From: an uncultured Clostridia bacterium | Lineage (GTDB): Bacteria; Bacillota; Clostridia; Oscillospirales; Acutalibacteraceae | Length of the DNA stretch: 64,000 nucleotides | Direction: 5' to 3' | Assembly (NCBI GenBank): GCA_938034875.1 | Contig: CALHND010000004.1 | Coordinates: forward strand, 1-64,000 | In this document: piece after piece, positions 25,965-34,279 of the stretch | Layout: every line of letters begins with the position of its first letter | Position numbering within the stretch: the first letter of the stretch is position 1 | Translations under genes and position numbers: made by a program | The notes under the pieces: generated by a model | What the model saw: the letters and a program-made list of their open reading frames with translations, nothing else | What the model was told of the DNA's origin: nothing | The model's database searches: none

Positions 25965-26770
25965 CAGAACACCTCCTTGCAGATTTTCTCGATCTCCCGG
26001 CGGAACGCCTTGCTGTCTTTCATGGAGAGATCATTCAAGAGCGTGCCCTCCAGATACTGCTCCTCCAGCTCCTGGGAATGCGGAAGCTGGAAAGCGACGC
26101 TCCCAAGTACCTGACCGATGCGGTCTGCCGCCTGGAGGGGCTTGATATTGGACGCCGCCTTGTACTGCTTGTCCTCATCCCAGTGCAGTTCCCGAAGGAG
26201 CGGGAGCTGGCTGGAAAGATAGCCGATGGATTTCAGGTCGCAGTTGGCCAGCCGGAGGACGCTGTCGGCCTCCATGAGCGCCACGGCGGAGAGGATGTCA
26301 TTGGCGATATAGCTGGAGCAGTCGATGACCACATAGGGGGCAATCTCTCGCAGGCCGCGGATGAGTTCCTCTGCCTGCTGCTTGGTGCAGGCAGCATAGG
26401 TGTACTCGTTTTCTCCCTTGCGAAGCCCCAGCATGGTCAGGTAGGACAGCTTCTTGTGGGTGGTCAGGTTGTGCTTGATGAGATTCACGGAGATCCGCTG
26501 GGCGGCGAAGATGCTGCCCAGGGATTTGTCGCACTCCAGCTCAGAGGGCGGGCAGATGCAGGGCATCATGGGGGCGGTCATATCGCAGAGCAGCAGCGCC
26601 ACATTCTTTTTCTGGGACGCCAGATGCTTTGCGATCTTTACCGCAGTCACAGTTTTGCCACAGCCGGGGCTTCCCCAGACGGCAAGGACTCCACCGCCGG
26701 ATTCCTGGGTGATTTCAACCTCCTCCGGCTCTGTGCTGCGGTGAAACAGGCTTCCTTTCATGAAGTTCAT
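25964..26770 (-). CDS. tadZ: TadZ/CpaE-like MinD-type ATPase
   Basis: 268 residues. 'VWGSPGCGKTVTAVKIAKHL' is a P-loop of the MinD/ParA type and 'YVVIDCSSYIANDI' the Asp-containing strand. The family localises Tad machinery to a cell site. Deviates from MinD in lacking the second conserved Lys, as many CpaE/TadZ proteins do. Neighbours tadA and cpaB confirm the assignment. Confidence 0.8.
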   Translation of the reverse strand: MNFMKGSLFHRSTEPEEVEITQESGGGVLAVWGSPGCGKTVTAVKIAKHLASQKKNVALLLCDMTAPMMPCICPPSELECDKSLGSIFAAQRISVNLIKHNLTTHKKLSYLTMLGLRKGENEYTYAACTKQQAEELIRGLREIAPYVVIDCSSYIANDILSAVALMEADSVLRLANCDLKSIGYLSSQLPLLRELHWDEDKQYKAASNIKPLQAADRIGQVLGSVAFQLPHSQELEEQYLEGTLLNDLSMKDSKAFRREIEKICKEVF

Positions 26771-27591
26771 TCCGCAGCCGCCTCGCTCTCTGCGGCAGGA
26801 TCGGCGCCCTCGCTTTCCCCGGTTTCGGTATTCTCAGTCGCCTCGGCAGTCTCCTCGGCTTCCGGCTCGGCGTACAGCTCCTCGATCAGAGCGTCCTGCG
26901 CCTCGATGAATGCGGAAGCGTTCTCGGCGGTCCCACGATAAACCAGCGCCAGATGCAGCTCGCTTTCCTGCTCCAGCCCGGCCAAAACTTTGGCCTGCTC
27001 GGTGGTCACCAGCAGGGTGACGGTGGAGGGCAGCTCTTTCTCATCTCCAACGGCCTCGCCGGTGTTGGCGTCATAGCCGGAGGAAGCGGTAACGGAAATG
27101 ACCTCAACATACTGCAGCTCGGGCGGGATCACGGTTTCGCTCATGCCCTGATAGTCGGCCACGAGGACGGAAACGATGTCACCGCTCTCCAGCTTGCCGG
27201 ACAGACCTGTGGCAAAGCTCTTGATGGTGACCGAAATGGCCTGTTTGGTGCCGTCCAGATTGTACAGATAGGCATTTTCGGCGGCGGGTTCGTTGGAGAG
27301 CTTGCTGGCCAGAATGTAATCGCCCACCTTCAGGTCGGCGGTGGCATACTTGCCGATGACCTCGTCTTTTTCTGTCATGATGCCGGATGGCAGGTTATAG
27401 GCGCCCACCTCCACGGTCTGTACCATCTCGGCGGTGATCTCGTCACCCTCCTTGATGTCGGCGGTGACGCGGACGATCTCAGCCTTCTCGCTGGCGCTGC
27501 GGCTGAACAGAGGCGTCACCCCGAAGCAGATGACGAGCGCCAGGAGGATACACAGCACACCGATCACGGTGCGGTTACGGAAAATCTTCAT
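26767..27591 (-). CDS. cpaB: CpaB/RcpC-like pilus assembly protein (SAF domain)
   Basis: 274 residues from the ATG at 27591 (SD AGGAGG). N-terminal membrane helix ('TVIGVLCILLALVICFGVTPL'), SAF domain at ~45-110 ('VRVTADIKEGDEITAEMV', 'VIGKYATADLKVGDYIL') and an RcpC-type middle region ('SGKLESGDIVSVLVADYQG'). The C-terminal 40 residues are acidic low complexity (Glu/Ala/Thr). Acts on the outside face in Tad pilus assembly. Confidence 0.85.
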   Translation of the reverse strand: MKIFRNRTVIGVLCILLALVICFGVTPLFSRSASEKAEIVRVTADIKEGDEITAEMVQTVEVGAYNLPSGIMTEKDEVIGKYATADLKVGDYILASKLSNEPAAENAYLYNLDGTKQAISVTIKSFATGLSGKLESGDIVSVLVADYQGMSETVIPPELQYVEVISVTASSGYDANTGEAVGDEKELPSTVTLLVTTEQAKVLAGLEQESELHLALVYRGTAENASAFIEAQDALIEELYAEPEAEETAEATENTETGESEGADPAAESEAAAE

Positions 27592-27601
27592 ATAAGCCTC
27601 C

Positions 27602-28009
27602 TTATAAGAAATATGCGGGGATAAATCCTGCGGCAATGAACGGGACCAGTGGGCAGGTGAACCGGGTGGGGCGGTGGGAGAGCTTCAGGACAAGACTTTT
27701 TCCCAGCACAAACAGGGCGTAGCAAAAAGCGAACAGCGTAAGCCCCGCAAGAGTGCGGGAAAGGCCCAGCACAAACCCCGCTGACGCCGCAAGCACCGTA
27801 TCCCCGGCCCCGTTTTTCCCAAAGCCCGCCCCCAGATAGAAGGGCAGCCCTCCCGCAAGCGCCCCCAAAAAGGAGGCGGGGCTGATGGTGATCAGCCCCG
27901 CCAGCACGAGCGCCACACAGACCCGGTCATCCACCAGGCGGTGTCGGACATCATAGATCGAAGCGCCCATCAGGCAGCCGCAGAAGACCAGCGCCTGCGC
28001 CCAGTGCAT
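27602..28009 (-). CDS. Prepilin peptidase (A24, TadV/CpaA-like)
   Basis: 135 residues; the ATG at 28009 overlaps the pilin stop (TGATG). The long open frame upstream is a shadow of the pilin gene. 'ASIYDVRHRLVDD' carries the first active-site Asp and 'GAGFGKNGAGDTVLAASAGF' the G-x-G-D motif with the second Asp, as in aspartic prepilin peptidases. About four membrane helices. It should process the GEG-type pilins encoded around it. Confidence 0.85.
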   Translation of the reverse strand: MHWAQALVFCGCLMGASIYDVRHRLVDDRVCVALVLAGLITISPASFLGALAGGLPFYLGAGFGKNGAGDTVLAASAGFVLGLSRTLAGLTLFAFCYALFVLGKSLVLKLSHRPTRFTCPLVPFIAAGFIPAYFL

Positions 28010-28263
28010 CAGCCGGCGTAGTCGAACATCTCCTGAATGCGCTGAGTCACGGTGGGCATGACCGTGTCGTTCAGCACAGCGTACAGACCGGCCAGCACCA
28101 GGGCGCCCAGAACGACGGCGATCAGAACCTTGACGGCGGTATCGATATAGCCCTCGCCGGCGTTGCCGCAGACGGCGCGGCGGTGGAAGGCGGCGATGGA
28201 GGTCTGGCAGTTGATGGCGGCGGACTTGGCGGACTTGGCGATATTCTTGAACAGCTTCTTCAT
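28009..28263 (-). CDS. Flp-type major pilin candidate (DUF6133-like)
   Basis: 84 residues from the ATG at 28263, 10 nt after SD AGGAGG; an ATG at 28272 is too close to the SD. A basic leader of ~37 residues ends in 'GNAGEGYIDTAVKVLIAVV', a G-E cleavage site followed by a hydrophobic helix, then a short soluble tail 'DTVMPTVTQRIQEMFDYAG'. Small size, position next to the peptidase and the shared cleavage motif make it the likely major subunit of the Tad pilus. First gene of the Tad block. Confidence 0.75.
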   Translation of the reverse strand: MKKLFKNIAKSAKSAAINCQTSIAAFHRRAVCGNAGEGYIDTAVKVLIAVVLGALVLAGLYAVLNDTVMPTVTQRIQEMFDYAG

Positions 28264-28395
28264 AAGGTACATTCCTCCTGTAAGTAAAAATGATTTTTGG
28301 TAGTGTGTTGGCTGGAAAGAGATCATGGGATGCGTTTGGGGAGACCCCCCGGCCTCGGCTGGGCAAAGGAAAATCCGGGCGGCTATCCTCCCAGA

Positions 28396-28959
28396 CTACA
28401 TAGTCATTTCGTGGCATTCGTTTTGCTCCTGACGCTGGTTGAACTGGATGGGACGGAATCCTACGCGGTCGCAGTAGAAGAACTCGCTGCCGGAATCATC
28501 GTACAGCTCCACCACATCGGACAGAGCCATCCGGTAGCCCTGATATCCGGGAGGCGGGCTGTCCCGGCAGATGGCGTAGATCTGCTCCAAATCGTTGGTA
28601 CCCAGATCGCCGTCATAGACCTGCGTATAATTGTCTGCGTCCGGTTCTCCGAACCGCTTTATCAGATCCTCATATCCGATAAAGCGCATGGTGACATCCA
28701 CGCCTTTCCGGAGCTGCCAGATGCGGCAGCCTTTTTGCGGCTGCCCCAGCTCCTCGCCGGGCGCCTCTCCGGCTGCAAGGCGGTCAAATACGCCTTCCTT
28801 CCACTGAGGCGTCAGATTCAACCGGGCCAGGTAGCGGGACAGCTCATCCGTCTGGAACATCTCGTCCACAACAGCGGCATCATCCTTCACATAGCCCACC
28901 GTGTTGCCGTAGAAGATCAGGCGGTTTCGATTGTCTATTGTGAAGCGGACCAAAATCAC
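28396..28959 (-). CDS. YodL-like domain protein
   Basis: 187 residues. The C-terminal half has 'GYRMALSDVVELYDD' and 'EFFYCDRVGFRPIQF', the signature of YodL-type domains found in ICE and phage proteins of unknown role. The N-terminal half ('FQTDELSRYLARLNLTP') is helical. Ends in 'NECHEMTM', part of the shared Met tail. The 133 bp downstream to the pilin gene holds no gene. Confidence 0.75.
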   Translation of the reverse strand: MILVRFTIDNRNRLIFYGNTVGYVKDDAAVVDEMFQTDELSRYLARLNLTPQWKEGVFDRLAAGEAPGEELGQPQKGCRIWQLRKGVDVTMRFIGYEDLIKRFGEPDADNYTQVYDGDLGTNDLEQIYAICRDSPPPGYQGYRMALSDVVELYDDSGSEFFYCDRVGFRPIQFNQRQEQNECHEMTM

Positions 28960-28984
28960 ATCACCTCCCTTCAGGGCGAGCGGC

Positions 28985-29344
28985 TCACATCTGCTGGCTC
29001 ATGGCCTGGTCGGGAGCGTCGCCTTTCTGTTCCTGCTGCTCCTGGAGCTTCTGCTCGTAGGCGTCGTTGACGGCATCCACCAGAGCGTTCCGGGCTTCGG
29101 CGGTGATGGCATGGAAGGTGTCGTTGTACTTGGTCTCACCGTTTTTCTTGTAGGAGTCCTGGGGCATGGAGATGAAACGGCCCTTGTCGGACTCGATGAC
29201 CCGGATGCCGTGGACGGCAAAGGCCCCGCCGATGGTAGCGCTGGCGAAGGCTTTGGTCTTGAAATCTCCGTCCACCAGACGGTCGATCCGCGCCTCCACC
29301 TGGGGTGTGGTGGTTTCCTGCTGTTTCTTTTTGGTCGCTGCCAT
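28985..29344 (-). CDS. spoVG: SpoVG-like protein
   Basis: 119 residues from the ATG at 29344 with SD AAAGGAG. 'VEARIDRLVDGDFKTKAFAS' and 'RVIESDKGRFISMPQDSYKK' match the SpoVG fold, a small RNA/DNA-binding regulator. ICE copies are common. The C-terminal 25 residues are Glu/Gln-rich and end in 'DQAMSQQM', an extension not present in chromosomal SpoVG. Confidence 0.85.
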   Translation of the reverse strand: MAATKKKQQETTTPQVEARIDRLVDGDFKTKAFASATIGGAFAVHGIRVIESDKGRFISMPQDSYKKNGETKYNDTFHAITAEARNALVDAVNDAYEQKLQEQQEQKGDAPDQAMSQQM

Positions 29345-29364
29345 GGTTATCAAGCTCCTTTCAC

Positions 29365-30093
29365 TCACATGTATGGGGTTGTCATGCCGGCAGATTCGGC
29401 AGGATCTTCCCGCCGGATCTGTTCCAGGCTTTCTCTTGCCCAGTCGGGCAGATGTTCTTCCTTGAGAATGCCGATAAAATCGCTCCGGTTCCACCGGGTT
29501 CGCTCCCCGTCACCGAGGCAGGTGGCGTATACCGCTCTGCCCGCAGCGTTGGGGGCGCAGCCGAAGCCGCCGGTCGCCAGCCAGAGCTGATTCTCCAGCG
29601 CCCAATAGGACTCCTTCAGCGTGAATGGACTCATTACCAGCACCTTGCCCTCCAGCTCCTGCCCGGTCATATCGTCGCAGTGGGAGCGCACAAACATCCC
29701 AAGCGCATCCTGGGCGTCGCGAAACTCATTTACGAAGATGTCCAGAACACCGACGTGACTTTCCACCATGAACTCATAGTTTCGGTCGCTGCGGGGGATA
29801 AAGGTCGCAGCGGCCCATTCCTTGTTCCGGCGGCTGAAGCGCCCATCCTCCGGTTTCAGCTGAATGGTTGCGGCCAGCACCCATCCCACACGCTTGAAGC
29901 CAAAGTCCTCGATGACGCCCCTGGCGCAGTCGTGACTCAGGTGCATCCCATCAAAGCCCTTGCGGATGGCCTCCTCGATGGCCTGCTTACAGGCGATGTT
30001 CTCCAAGTGGCTTGCCTGCCAGAGAGCCACCTCGTTTTGCCGTTTGGCCTCGGAGATGGAACTGAGGTAGAGGTAGGCGTGATCCTTAGTCAT
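29365..30093 (-). CDS. DUF3849-like protein
   Basis: 242 residues from the ATG at 30093, which overlaps the previous gene. 'AYLYLSSISEAKRQNEVALW' and 'CARGVIEDFGFKRVGWVLAAT' are typical of DUF3849 proteins of mobile elements. The second half ('EFMVESHVGVLDIFVNEFRD') may be a separate domain. Function unknown. Ends in 'SAGMTTPYM'. Confidence 0.7.
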   Translation of the reverse strand: MTKDHAYLYLSSISEAKRQNEVALWQASHLENIACKQAIEEAIRKGFDGMHLSHDCARGVIEDFGFKRVGWVLAATIQLKPEDGRFSRRNKEWAAATFIPRSDRNYEFMVESHVGVLDIFVNEFRDAQDALGMFVRSHCDDMTGQELEGKVLVMSPFTLKESYWALENQLWLATGGFGCAPNAAGRAVYATCLGDGERTRWNRSDFIGILKEEHLPDWARESLEQIRREDPAESAGMTTPYM

Positions 30094-30592
30094 CGTCCTC
30101 GTCCTCATCCAGCTCCATGACTGCCTTGACCAGCTTCTCGAAATCGGCCCTGTCGATGCCGAGCTGTTCCAGGCTCTTGTCCAGCTCGGACGCCCACTTG
30201 GTCTTGCGATCATCGGATACCACCAGAACAGCGCCGTCCACGCTGACCACACGGAGGTTGTCGTGCAGGATGCCGGCATCCGCAAAGGCCTCCGCAGGAA
30301 TGGGCAGCATATCCTCGCCGCAGCCAGAACAACCGTCGCACGGGTCCGCATCGCCCTCCTGCTTCTCCCATCCGGCCATCATATCCGCCCACAGGCTGTT
30401 GACCAGACGAATCAGCGCCATCATAGCGGTGGCTTTCTCCACCGGCTCCATCTCCTGCTTGAGCAGGACAATGGCGTTTTCCAGGATATGCATCTCCAGC
30501 GTTTCCTCCCGCTCGAGGCCGCTCAGGGTGAGGGCCGCCGGCTGGATAACGGCCTTGCCGTCGTTGGTGTACTTGATAAAGGTCATCTTCAT
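30086..30592 (-). CDS. ICE hypothetical protein with a CxxCxxC cluster
   Basis: 168 residues. 'PCDGCSGCGEDMLPIPAEAF' gives three Cys in a CxxCxxC spacing, probably a metal site, between two helical parts; the N-terminus is beta-like ('FIKYTNDGKAVIQPAALTLSG') and the C-terminus ends in a run of Asp/Glu. Not recognised. Overlaps genes on both sides. Confidence 0.65.
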   Translation of the reverse strand: MKMTFIKYTNDGKAVIQPAALTLSGLEREETLEMHILENAIVLLKQEMEPVEKATAMMALIRLVNSLWADMMAGWEKQEGDADPCDGCSGCGEDMLPIPAEAFADAGILHDNLRVVSVDGAVLVVSDDRKTKWASELDKSLEQLGIDRADFEKLVKAVMELDEDEDDD

Positions 30593-31572
30593 TCCTCCGT
30601 TTTATCAGATTTTGTTTTCGGTTCGTGGATCAGCGTGTAGCGCCCGTCGTCTTCCTCCGCGGCTGACAGATTGAAAATGCTGAGCTGCCAATGCCTTGCG
30701 GAGTTATAGAGACGGGGATCGTAGTTGGTGATGACGATCTCCTCGTATTCGCTTCCGGCTTTCTGGGACATACTGTTGGGGCGTGTGGTGTAGAAGATGT
30801 AAAACTCCTTGTACAGATCTACGATGAAGGGGCAGTAGTTGTAGGAAACCATCACAAACCCCTGGCACTCCAGAAGCGCATCGTGGAGGCGCTGGTGGCC
30901 TTCCTTGGGAAAGCCCACCGCATAGCAGTCCTCCGCATCGTAGTAAGGCGGGTCACAGTAGAAGAATGCGTCTTCCCGGTCATATTGGCGGATGAGGTCG
31001 ACGCAGTCCTTGTTCTCGATGACCACCTCCGCCAGTCTGCGTGAGCACTCCCAGACCAGATGGAAAAAGCGGCGGATGTCGCAGGATTTTCCGGCGAAGG
31101 ACTTTGCGCCGCCGCTGAAGCTGTACCGGATAAGCTTGAAATAGTCAGCGGCCCGCCGCACATCTCCGCGAGGCGCTCGTTCCAGCATCATCCTTCGGAT
31201 GGTTTTGGCATCCGGCGGTTCCAGATATCGCTGGGTCAGCTCCATCTCCTCGTCCAGATAGTCATCGGTGAATTCCTCACGGGAGAAAAACTTATACAGC
31301 ACATTGAAGTCATCACGGGTGTTCAGCGGCAGGAAGCCAAGCTCCAGAAGGAGCGCCATGGTTCTGTTTTTGACACAGCAGAACAGATTGGTCAGGTCGC
31401 CGTTGAAATCGTTATAAACCTCCATGCATCCCTGCTGGATCGGGCGGCTCAATGTCACTGTCCCGCTGCCGCCGAACACATCGATAAACCGGGAATAGCG
31501 CGAGGGGGACAGCTTATGAATCAGCCAGAGCAGCTTGCTTTTGCCTCCCACCCAGGGGATGAAGCTTTTCAA
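30589..31572 (-). CDS. DNA adenine methyltransferase (Dam/D12 class)
   Basis: 327 residues. AdoMet-binding motif 'FIPWVGGKSKLL' plus 'FIDVFGGSGTVTL' and the catalytic 'FFYCDPPYYDAEDCY' (DPPY) place it in the alpha-class D12/Dam family, N6-adenine methylation. No restriction gene is adjacent, so it is an orphan methylase that could protect the ICE in a new host, consistent with the ArdA block upstream. Confidence 0.88.
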   Translation of the reverse strand: MKSFIPWVGGKSKLLWLIHKLSPSRYSRFIDVFGGSGTVTLSRPIQQGCMEVYNDFNGDLTNLFCCVKNRTMALLLELGFLPLNTRDDFNVLYKFFSREEFTDDYLDEEMELTQRYLEPPDAKTIRRMMLERAPRGDVRRAADYFKLIRYSFSGGAKSFAGKSCDIRRFFHLVWECSRRLAEVVIENKDCVDLIRQYDREDAFFYCDPPYYDAEDCYAVGFPKEGHQRLHDALLECQGFVMVSYNYCPFIVDLYKEFYIFYTTRPNSMSQKAGSEYEEIVITNYDPRLYNSARHWQLSIFNLSAAEEDDGRYTLIHEPKTKSDKTEE

Positions 31573-31907
31573 GCGGTATCACCTCCCTCCAGGGGGAGGG
31601 ATATCTGGCCGCTGTCGGTAAATTGCTCCAACGCTTTTGTGAGGCCGCGCTCCGCATGGGCGATCTTCTTGATCCTGCTTCGGAGCTGCCGGATCGTCCT
31701 CCGCAGCTCCTCCTCGGTGCCGGCGTAATAATAGCCGGCATCAGAGCTGCAAATGGGGATGCCGTCCCCGCGCAGGCTGTTGATCAACCGTCGCAGGTCG
31801 GGTCCGCGGATCTGAAAAGCGGCCTCCAGCTCACGGCTGGGGACGACTCTCAGCTCACCGCAGTGATACTCCTTCAGGTGTTTGGCAATAGGGTTGTCCG
31901 TCGTCAT
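31569..31907 (-). CDS. Small winged-HTH-like mobile-element protein
   Basis: 112 residues. 'VPSRELEAAFQIRGPDLRRLINSLRGDGIPI' (ends cited) looks like a winged HTH, followed by 'GYYYAGTEEELRRTIRQLRSR'. Similar proteins occur near phage replication and methylase genes. First gene after a terminator, with a hairpin overlapping its SD, so it heads its own sub-operon. Confidence 0.6.
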   Translation of the reverse strand: MTTDNPIAKHLKEYHCGELRVVPSRELEAAFQIRGPDLRRLINSLRGDGIPICSSDAGYYYAGTEEELRRTIRQLRSRIKKIAHAERGLTKALEQFTDSGQISLPLEGGDTA

Positions 31908-31915
31908 GAAGACTC

Positions 31916-31988
31916 CTTTCCGGGACAGTTACCCGGAAAGAGCGCAAAAAAAGAAGGGGCCGTTCGTCCCTTTCGGGTAACGGCCCCT
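31916..31988 (-). promoter_or_regulatory. Terminator plus SD-adjacent hairpin with alternative pairing
   Basis: In the minus direction: stem AGGGGCCGTT/AACGGCCCCT (31979-31988 and 31955-31964) followed by TTCTTTTTTTG, a terminator; then CTTTCCGGG/CCCGGAAAG (31932-31940 with 31916-31924), a perfect 9-bp hairpin that takes in the first bases of the SD of the 31907 gene. GTTACCC in the terminator loop can also pair with GGGTAAC downstream, giving a mutually exclusive fold. Attenuation of the methylase sub-operon is inferred. Confidence 0.6.
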
Positions 31989-32063
31989 GTAGCTTTCAGG
32001 CTATTTGACTCTTTTTATATCATCACCTCCGTTGGGGCAAAGCCTGGTCTGTGTGAGGGCTTC

Positions 32064-33104
32064 TCACATGGACATGGTCGGCTCCATCTCCGGTTGACTG
32101 TACTCATAGACCGGCTCTGTGCCGTTCCAGGATACAAACCCATGTTCGGCGGCGGACAGGCCCATGCGCTTCATTCTCTGATTGGCATAGCCCTCAGCGT
32201 CAAAGCAGGAGGCGAGCAGTTCGTCCTGGGGATAGATGCCATCCCGTTTTGCCAGCTCTTTTCCGTAATCGGCAAGATCCATGTCACGGGGCATGAAGTG
32301 ATAGCAGTGGAGGTTCTGCGCCAGATCTAAGGCGTAATCCAGGCGGTAGCAGTCCTCCAGCTCCATGACTGCCTGCCACTTATCCAGCCATTTGGGTTCT
32401 CCCTGTCCCTGCTCGCCCCAGATGTAACCAAAGTCGATGGCATGGCGGACAAGTTCCGACGCGGAGCCGTACTGGGAGAGGATGTCCTTCAGCTGCGGGA
32501 GGCAGCAGTCCACATCCACAGCAATGCACTCGGTCACGGATTCGACCTCCAGTGCGTCCAGCGCCAGGAGAAGTTCGTCCGGGTGTGCGGCGTCCATGTA
32601 TTCGCCGGTGTCCGGGAAGCCCACCCACACGCCGTCCATGTTGGTTCGGCTGGCCAGCTTGACTCGGATGCCGTAATCACCTTTGTCGGGATTCATCGAA
32701 GGGTTACTGTCCAGAAACGGATCGATTAAAGAGGTGCCCTTGATAAAGTGCCCGTCGCAGAAAGTGTTTCCGCCCTTTTGGCGGTAAGCCGCACCCACTT
32801 TTTCCGGGTCAAGAAACTCCCGCGCTTGATCAGAGGGACGCTGGATCTGCTCCATGATGAATTTGCCCAGCTGAACATCATCCCCGGCCCCATAGAACAG
32901 ATCATAGTGATCCAATTGACTTGCAATCAGCATCACATCGCAGGTCATCCTCGGCTGCTCAATCTGCATTGCTCCACGGAACAGAAGGCTTTCTTTTACC
33001 GTCATGTTCTCGAATCGCCGTTCCAGCCAGTCGTGTTGGGATTTAGTCATTTCAAAGCCGTCCAGAAGGTCCAGGAGTTGCCTGGTTTGCCGACTCGCCA
33101 TCAC
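32064..33104 (-). CDS. ArdA-like antirestriction paralogue
   Basis: 346 residues, acidic, predicted mainly helical. 'VWVGFPDTGEYMDAAHPDELLLALDALEV' (quoted in part) and 'AVMELEDCYRLDYALDLAQNLHCYHF' are the type of repeated ArdA unit in which 'L..L......A...A.N...Y.' recurs. ArdA proteins mimic bent B-form DNA and block type I restriction, helping incoming DNA survive. Last gene of the four-paralogue block; ends in 'EMEPTMSM' just before a terminator. Confidence 0.65.
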   Translation of the reverse strand: MMASRQTRQLLDLLDGFEMTKSQHDWLERRFENMTVKESLLFRGAMQIEQPRMTCDVMLIASQLDHYDLFYGAGDDVQLGKFIMEQIQRPSDQAREFLDPEKVGAAYRQKGGNTFCDGHFIKGTSLIDPFLDSNPSMNPDKGDYGIRVKLASRTNMDGVWVGFPDTGEYMDAAHPDELLLALDALEVESVTECIAVDVDCCLPQLKDILSQYGSASELVRHAIDFGYIWGEQGQGEPKWLDKWQAVMELEDCYRLDYALDLAQNLHCYHFMPRDMDLADYGKELAKRDGIYPQDELLASCFDAEGYANQRMKRMGLSAAEHGFVSWNGTEPVYEYSQPEMEPTMSM

Positions 33105-34279
33105 ATCATCTCCATTCCGGCATTTTCTGCCTGTGTTTCTTCATTGCGGATCGGCTCGCCATCTCTGCGCTGAACCAGACCGTAGGGGGTCAGCAGAGCG
33201 TTGTGTGCTGCCATGACATCCTGACCATAGTTGTAGAGGACAACGTGCTTCTGCAGAATGGACCGGGAATGCTCATCCACAATGAAGCGAAGTTCCTCTA
33301 TGGCTACCTCCTCGGGGTTTCGCTGATCAGGCTCGAGCAGATAGTCATCCAGATTTTCCGCAATCTGGACAGCGGCAGCGATATCGTGACAATCCGCTGC
33401 AAGGATAACTGCCTTGAATTTGGAAAGTTCTCCTTGTGCGCTCAGCTCCTTGAAGCATTTGGCCAACTCGTTCAGCTCATGGATATCGTCGCAGTCCATG
33501 TTTTCCAGAAGCGCAGGCATCGCGCTGTCCTCCACCCGGAAGACCATTTCCGACCAGGAGGCGCCTCCGCAAGCCTCCAGCACGGCGTCCAGCCGTTCCT
33601 GCGTGGCAGGCAGATCCAGGTACATCATATTGTCCGGTTGCTCATTGGAGTGGAAGGGATACCTGCCGACCGTCAGGCGGATGCTATATTCCGGCGCTTC
33701 GGGAATCAAGGCCAGGCTGTCATATACCTGCTTCAGCTCGGTGTGCTGCGTGACATAACCGCCGCTTGCGAAAACGCCGCCTTCTTCAAATCTGGCTTTT
33801 CTTCCGAGCATCTCAAAGTCAAGATACTCAAAGATGGAATCCGGAACTTTTTCCAGGGCAGGGATGAAATCGTTCTCCGCATAGAACCTGCCGAGCTGCT
33901 CGTCCGTTGTGGCGTTGATCACATGGCAGCAGTCTGTGCTGTAGGCCAGGTTGATCATGGTGGCAACGCTGATGGGACCGTATTTTTTGGACACCTCCAT
34001 GTTGAACAGCCCTTCAAAGGCAGTTTTTTCTCTGCCGTTCATCTGTCCCAGGCAGGTTGCCAGCGCATTGAGCTGATACAGATCACATTCATGGGTCAGA
34101 TGGACATGGAGGAACTGAAAGCTGTGGTGTTCAAGAAATTCCCACCTCGGCTTGTCGCCCAAGGGCATCTGGATCTTGTCCAGCGCATCCTGAAGACCAT
34201 AGTAGCTGGCCGGAAGCTCCAGCTCGCACCACCGATCCGTTTTTTCGCCGAACAGCTCCACACGGAACACTTCATTCAA
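33101..34279 (-). CDS. ArdA-like antirestriction paralogue (multi-unit)
   Basis: 392 residues. Two ArdA-like units: '[18 protein letters not shown]' with '[13 protein letters not shown]', and '[19 protein letters not shown]' with '[17 protein letters not shown]'. The phrase L-N-x-L-A-x-C/L-x-x-x-x then a helix ending in an Asn-Leu-x-x-Y is shared with the paralogues at 37241-38362 and 38359-39561. Strongly acidic overall, in line with DNA mimicry. Ends in 'ENAGMEMM'. Overlaps both neighbours. Confidence 0.75.
   Translation of the reverse strand: MNEVFRVELFGEKTDRWCELELPASYYGLQDALDKIQMPLGDKPRWEFLEHHSFQFLHVHLTHECDLYQLNALATCLGQMNGREKTAFEGLFNMEVSKKYGPISVATMINLAYSTDCCHVINATTDEQLGRFYAENDFIPALEKVPDSIFEYLDFEMLGRKARFEEGGVFASGGYVTQHTELKQVYDSLALIPEAPEYSIRLTVGRYPFHSNEQPDNMMYLDLPATQERLDAVLEACGGASWSEMVFRVEDSAMPALLENMDCDDIHELNELAKCFKELSAQGELSKFKAVILAADCHDIAAAVQIAENLDDYLLEPDQRNPEEVAIEELRFIVDEHSRSILQKHVVLYNYGQDVMAAHNALLTPYGLVQRRDGEPIRNEETQAENAGMEMM

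Noticed and set aside
27602..28417. A 271-residue version of the prepilin peptidase with a long Arg-rich N-terminus.
   Set aside because: The extra 136 residues are the pilin gene read out of frame; the ATG at 28009 with TGATG overlap is the natural start.
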